A DNA stretch of 35,058 nt, taken from positions 1 through 35,058 of the forward strand of contig JAFIEV010000037.1 in assembly GCA_020832305.1 (NCBI GenBank), read 5' to 3'. Shown piece after piece: positions 31,821 to 35,058 of the stretch; the first letter of the stretch is position 1, and the number at the start of each line of letters is the position of its first letter. Both the position numbers and the translations under genes were made by a program. The notes beneath the pieces were generated by a model. The model was not told where the DNA came from. It made no database searches and saw only the letters and a program-made list of their open reading frames with translations. This stretch comes from Cyclobacteriaceae bacterium (GTDB taxonomy: Bacteria; Bacteroidota; Bacteroidia; Cytophagales; Cyclobacteriaceae).

Positions 31821-34769
31821 ATGATCGAAAAACATATATCCGCTAAAAAAATATCTGCTTTTCTGATCAGTATTTCAATGCTGCTCTTACTGCTGTTCTT
31901 TGCTGGGAATTACAATCCGGTGGTGGACCTTTCTGAAAACCCTGAGCTGGAAGCTGTGATTCGTAAAAAAATCAACCGGCCCGAAGGCATCTTTTACCGC
32001 ACCGATCTTTTAAACATTTACAAGCTGGATGCTTCAAATGCTGGAATCAAAAAACTCGATGGAATAGAAATACTCAGCAAACTCACCGAGCTTAACCTGC
32101 AGGACAATCCGATTGAAAGCCTGCATCCATTGGCATCGCTTGATAAACTTACGCGGCTCAACCTTCAAAATACCGGAATAAAAAACCTCAGAGCCATTGG
32201 CTTCGATGCACTTACGAAACTGCCTCTGAAACGGCTAAACCTCAACAACCTTGAAAGTGAAAATCCCAATGGCTTGAAGAATGAAATCAGCGACATTTCA
32301 CTATTACAATCACTCTTGAACTTAGAAAGGCTGTACCTGCGGGGCAATCAGATCACCGATATAAGCCCTTTGGCCGGGATGCGAGCCCTGGAACATCTCA
32401 ACCTGCGGGAAAACCAGGTGCAATCGATAGAGTCGCTTCAATCCCTGCCTGCACTGAAGTATCTGAACCTGCATTCCAATCCGGAGATACCTTCCCTTGC
32501 TCCGGTTGGCAATCTGGTACAACTCAAGACCCTCATATTGCGCAATGTTCCTGTTGGAGATGATCTGAAGTTCATCGAAAACCTGACGGCCCTTCAGCGA
32601 TTAAATATCAGAAATTGCCAGATATCAGACACCCGGCCACTGGCTAACCTTATGGCACGCGGCGCCTTACAGGACAATTGGGATCAGGATGTAAAAGCCT
32701 ATCTCGATATCCGAGACAATGCCAGGCCTGAAATGGACCGGGACCCGTACGCACCCATACGCCCCTATTGGAACAAGATATTTTACAGAAAACATGGTGT
32801 ATTGCCTATGGCAATCAGTAGTCTGGCACCCCCTCAGTTTTCACATACTGGCGGGTTTCATGCCGAAGCATTTGAATTGACCCTCTCCCATCCCGATCCT
32901 GAGGTCGAAATTTATTATACCCTGGATGGCTCAGAACCAGACCCCAATAATCTGGTTGGGACTACCTATCGTTACTTAAATCAGTACAAATGGTATAATT
33001 GGCAAAAATCGGGCGACTTTTTAAGCCAAAGCTACCGATCCTATATATATGAAGGAGCAATAAGCATCTATGACCGCTCTGATGAACCGGATAAACTCAC
33101 CCAGATTTCATCAACCTATCATCCAAATCCGGCTAAATTTCCAGGATATTTCCCAAAGAAACCTGTCCACAAAGGCACTGTTGTAAGGGCGATGGCAACG
33201 AAGAAAAACTCTTTGCCAAGCAACATAGAAACACATACCTATTTTATTGGTGAAAATCCATATACCCTACCCGTAATTTCTCTTGCCGTGCCTGAAGACA
33301 GACTTTTTGATTATCATTATGGCATTTATGTAGCAGGTTATGATTATGTAATGAATAAAAACAAAGGCTCACTACTAGATCAAATCAGGAATGCGAATTA
33401 TTCAAGAAGAGGAAATATATCAGAAACAAGATCTAATTTTGAGTTTTTAGAAGAATTTAGTGAAAAAACAAAAATAAACTTGCTCTCAGGGATAAGGATA
33501 CATGGAAAAGGAAGTAGAACGTCAAATAACAAATCATTTAAATTATTATCAGACGAACTCTATTATAATTCTTCGGGTTTCCAAAGTATATTTCATGATT
33601 CTCTATCACCTAAAATACATAAAAATATCATTCTTAGAAATGGAGGAAATGACAAAGCACTTACTGCTAATATAAAGGATATAGTAATACAAGAGGCTGT
33701 AAAGCACTTAAACTTTGATACACAAACTTATCGACCTGCAATAATTTATTTAAATGGAGAATACTGGGGATTATTAAACCTTAGAGATAAGATTGATGTA
33801 TACTATCTCAATAATAAATATGGTATTGACCGAAATCTGATTGATCTATTAACTCTACACGGAAAAGAAAAACATGGCGATAATATTAAATATTTTGAAG
33901 TAATCAATTCACTAAATAATTCATTTGCAAATATAAATATACAAGAATTATTAAAAACAAAGATTGATATTGAGAATTTTTTTGACTATTACATTGCAAA
34001 TATTTTTTCAAATAACTCCGATTGGCCTAATAATAATATAGATTTCTGGAGAAGCTCATATGATGATAATTTAGATAAAATAGTTCCAGAAAATGATGGT
34101 AAATGGAGATGGATTTTTTATGACTTAGATTACGGATTCATGAATGAAAGCTATAATAAATTGGATGAATGCATTTCGTATAGAGAAAAAACCAACAATT
34201 ATGGCTCACAACATATATTAAGTGTGTTGTTAAAAGACAATACGTACAAAAATCAATTTATTAATAGGTTTTCAGATTTGCTTAATAGCACTTTCTTAAC
34301 GGATCGGGTTATTAAAATAATCACAAAAATAAAAAATGAATATGAACCTGAGATAGGAAAACACATTAATCGATGGAAAAAACCAAAAAGCATGGAGGTT
34401 TGGCATTCAGATATAGATATTATGATCAATTTTGCAAAGAAAAGACCTGCATGCCAAAGAAGTCATATTATGGACGTTTTTAGTATAGAAAATCAATATA
34501 ATCTTTTGGTAAATGTAAATAACCAAGAAGCTGGCATTGTAAAAGTGAATACATTAACGATTAGCTCAGATTTTCCTGGGATTGAACTAAACCCATATCC
34601 TTGGTCAGGCATATACTTTTCCGGCATTCCCATTACTTTAAAAGCCATTCCAAAGCCGGGTTATCGTTTTGTACGCTGGGCGGAGTTGGATAACAAAAAC
34701 GAAGAAATTGAAATCATACCTGATGATGATGTACAACTTACAGCCATATTTGAAAAAATCGTCAGTTAA
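31821..34769 (+). CDS. CotH kinase family protein with leucine-rich repeats, surface-anchored
   Basis: Order of parts: N-terminal signal or anchor helix (about residues 10-28); leucine-rich repeats (about 50-290, units such as LERLYLRGNQITDISPLAGM); a chitobiase C-terminal-like domain (VEIYYTLDGSEPDP, about 363-376); the CotH kinase-like domain (about 480-860) with GIRIHGKGSR (557-566), LRNGGND, DWPNNNIDFW (734-743) and the metal-binding DLD (768-770) in WIFYDLDYGF; and a C-terminal repeat of the InlB/flat type (GYRFVRWAELD, ending LTAIFEKI). CotH proteins are atypical kinases that phosphorylate spore-coat protein in Bacillus; substrates in Bacteroidota are unknown. The protein is probably exported. 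Composition is GC-balanced up to about 33200, very AT-rich to about 34560, then mixed again, suggesting a mosaic gene. Confidence 0.93.
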   Translation: MIEKHISAKKISAFLISISMLLLLLFFAGNYNPVVDLSENPELEAVIRKKINRPEGIFYRTDLLNIYKLDASNAGIKKLDGIEILSKLTELNLQDNPIESLHPLASLDKLTRLNLQNTGIKNLRAIGFDALTKLPLKRLNLNNLESENPNGLKNEISDISLLQSLLNLERLYLRGNQITDISPLAGMRALEHLNLRENQVQSIESLQSLPALKYLNLHSNPEIPSLAPVGNLVQLKTLILRNVPVGDDLKFIENLTALQRLNIRNCQISDTRPLANLMARGALQDNWDQDVKAYLDIRDNARPEMDRDPYAPIRPYWNKIFYRKHGVLPMAISSLAPPQFSHTGGFHAEAFELTLSHPDPEVEIYYTLDGSEPDPNNLVGTTYRYLNQYKWYNWQKSGDFLSQSYRSYIYEGAISIYDRSDEPDKLTQISSTYHPNPAKFPGYFPKKPVHKGTVVRAMATKKNSLPSNIETHTYFIGENPYTLPVISLAVPEDRLFDYHYGIYVAGYDYVMNKNKGSLLDQIRNANYSRRGNISETRSNFEFLEEFSEKTKINLLSGIRIHGKGSRTSNNKSFKLLSDELYYNSSGFQSIFHDSLSPKIHKNIILRNGGNDKALTANIKDIVIQEAVKHLNFDTQTYRPAIIYLNGEYWGLLNLRDKIDVYYLNNKYGIDRNLIDLLTLHGKEKHGDNIKYFEVINSLNNSFANINIQELLKTKIDIENFFDYYIANIFSNNSDWPNNNIDFWRSSYDDNLDKIVPENDGKWRWIFYDLDYGFMNESYNKLDECISYREKTNNYGSQHILSVLLKDNTYKNQFINRFSDLLNSTFLTDRVIKIITKIKNEYEPEIGKHINRWKKPKSMEVWHSDIDIMINFAKKRPACQRSHIMDVFSIENQYNLLVNVNNQEAGIVKVNTLTISSDFPGIELNPYPWSGIYFSGIPITLKAIPKPGYRFVRWAELDNKNEEIEIIPDDDVQLTAIFEKIVS

Positions 34770-34890
34770 ACCGCTAGCGCATCGAATGCTGGAGCGCCTT
34801 TGCCACGCGTGCTTTCTTTCCCAATAAATCACTGTCTGAACTAGAGCTTGCGTACCCCACGTATCCCGAAACTCAGGACAAGTTCTCCCC

Positions 34891-35014
34891 ATAGATGAGA
34901 GTGCAACCAAACCCCCTACCCTCATCTCGAAAAAATCGCCTAACTACCGTCATTGCGAGGAAACCGCACCAGCTTGAACCTCCCTGGCAACAATGCTCAC
35001 AAAGGTTTCCGTGG
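34891..35014. repeat. Dispersed repeat, copy 2 (right of the DUF4956-VTC-CotH genes)
   Basis: Same orientation as 29489-29610, with a few substitutions and small gaps. The match also extends loosely to the left (GGACAAGTTC near 34877 has a counterpart at 29626). Together the two copies bracket the three-gene operon. No gene is seen in 34770-35058. Confidence 0.88.
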
Positions 35015-35058
35015 GGCGCCCGCCGGGGGGGGGTGGGACCGGGGTGGTGTGTTTGGTT
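35015..35058. other. Anomalous G-rich terminus, probable contig end
   Basis: After the repeat word GGTTTCCGTGG the sequence becomes a G-rich run with nine consecutive G. It still aligns loosely with the expected repeat continuation (GTGGGAC here, GTCGGGAC at 29622), as though it were a low-quality read of the same repeat. Confidence 0.55.

Noticed and set aside
1-35058. tRNA, rRNA, riboswitch, prophage or transposase genes
   Set aside because: I looked for CCA-ending cloverleaf-like segments, rRNA landmarks and transposase or integrase motifs and saw none that I could support by eye.

Overview
The window looks like a Bacteroidota genome segment, probably Cytophagia/Flavobacteriia-like, though the rank below phylum is not secure. 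The reasons are the gene families present, the near absence of Shine-Dalgarno sites, one promoter matching the Bacteroidota -33/-7 form (TTTG, 19 bp, TAnnTTTG), AT-rich glycan genes, and the DUF4956-VTC-CotH gene trio. All genes I can support are on the + strand. The right edge (about 35015-35058) is anomalously G-rich just where a dispersed repeat is being read, so it probably is a contig end.

Layout. (1) 1-1219: non-coding DNA with heptamer arrays and one small four-helix-bundle gene, directly before the ATPase of a polysaccharide ABC exporter (1220-2500). (2) 2507-10141: an iron-sulfur/F420-dehydrogenase-like protein overlapping a polysaccharide pyruvyl transferase, then five GT2 glycosyltransferases, several of which start with TTG. 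(3) 10249-23517: a tightly packed, mostly overlapping operon. It encodes a methyltransferase, a DegT aminotransferase, a WbqC-like protein, a GNAT acetyltransferase, a GT2, then an acyl-chemistry module (MaoC-SDR fusion, FkbH-like protein, acyl carrier protein, GNAT acyltransferase), a polysaccharide deacetylase, three glycosyltransferases and an FkbM methyltransferase. (4) 23557-25000: a glycosyltransferase gene split by a 23-unit heptamer array, with no normal start codon. (5) 25001-25793: REP-like and 153-bp-period repeats followed by a GIY-YIG nuclease gene. (6) 25790-29356: glycosyltransferase, Wzy-like polymerase, glycosyltransferase. (7) 29357-30357: about 1 kb of repeats. (8) 30358-34769: DUF4956, VTC-domain and CotH-kinase genes behind a recognisable promoter. 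(9) 34770-35058: a second copy of the repeat found at 29489-29610.

How the genes fit together: regions 1-6 look like an O-antigen, capsule or exopolysaccharide locus. It would assemble a glycan, decorate it with amino, acyl, methyl and pyruvyl groups, and export it by an ABC transporter whose permease is not in the window. No nucleotide-sugar dehydratase, flippase or permease is seen here. Region 8 is a separate unit.

The most unusual feature is a family of strictly 7-bp-period tandem arrays (CTACGAG, TTAACAC, ATTACGC and CTTTCAG types). They occur in intergenic DNA, abut two start codons, lie inside two glycosyltransferase genes, and sit in the spacer of the DUF4956 operon promoter. Because 7 is not a multiple of 3 and would also alter promoter spacing, copy-number change could switch expression. 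In the split glycosyltransferase, loss of one unit in the right place would rejoin the two halves in one frame.
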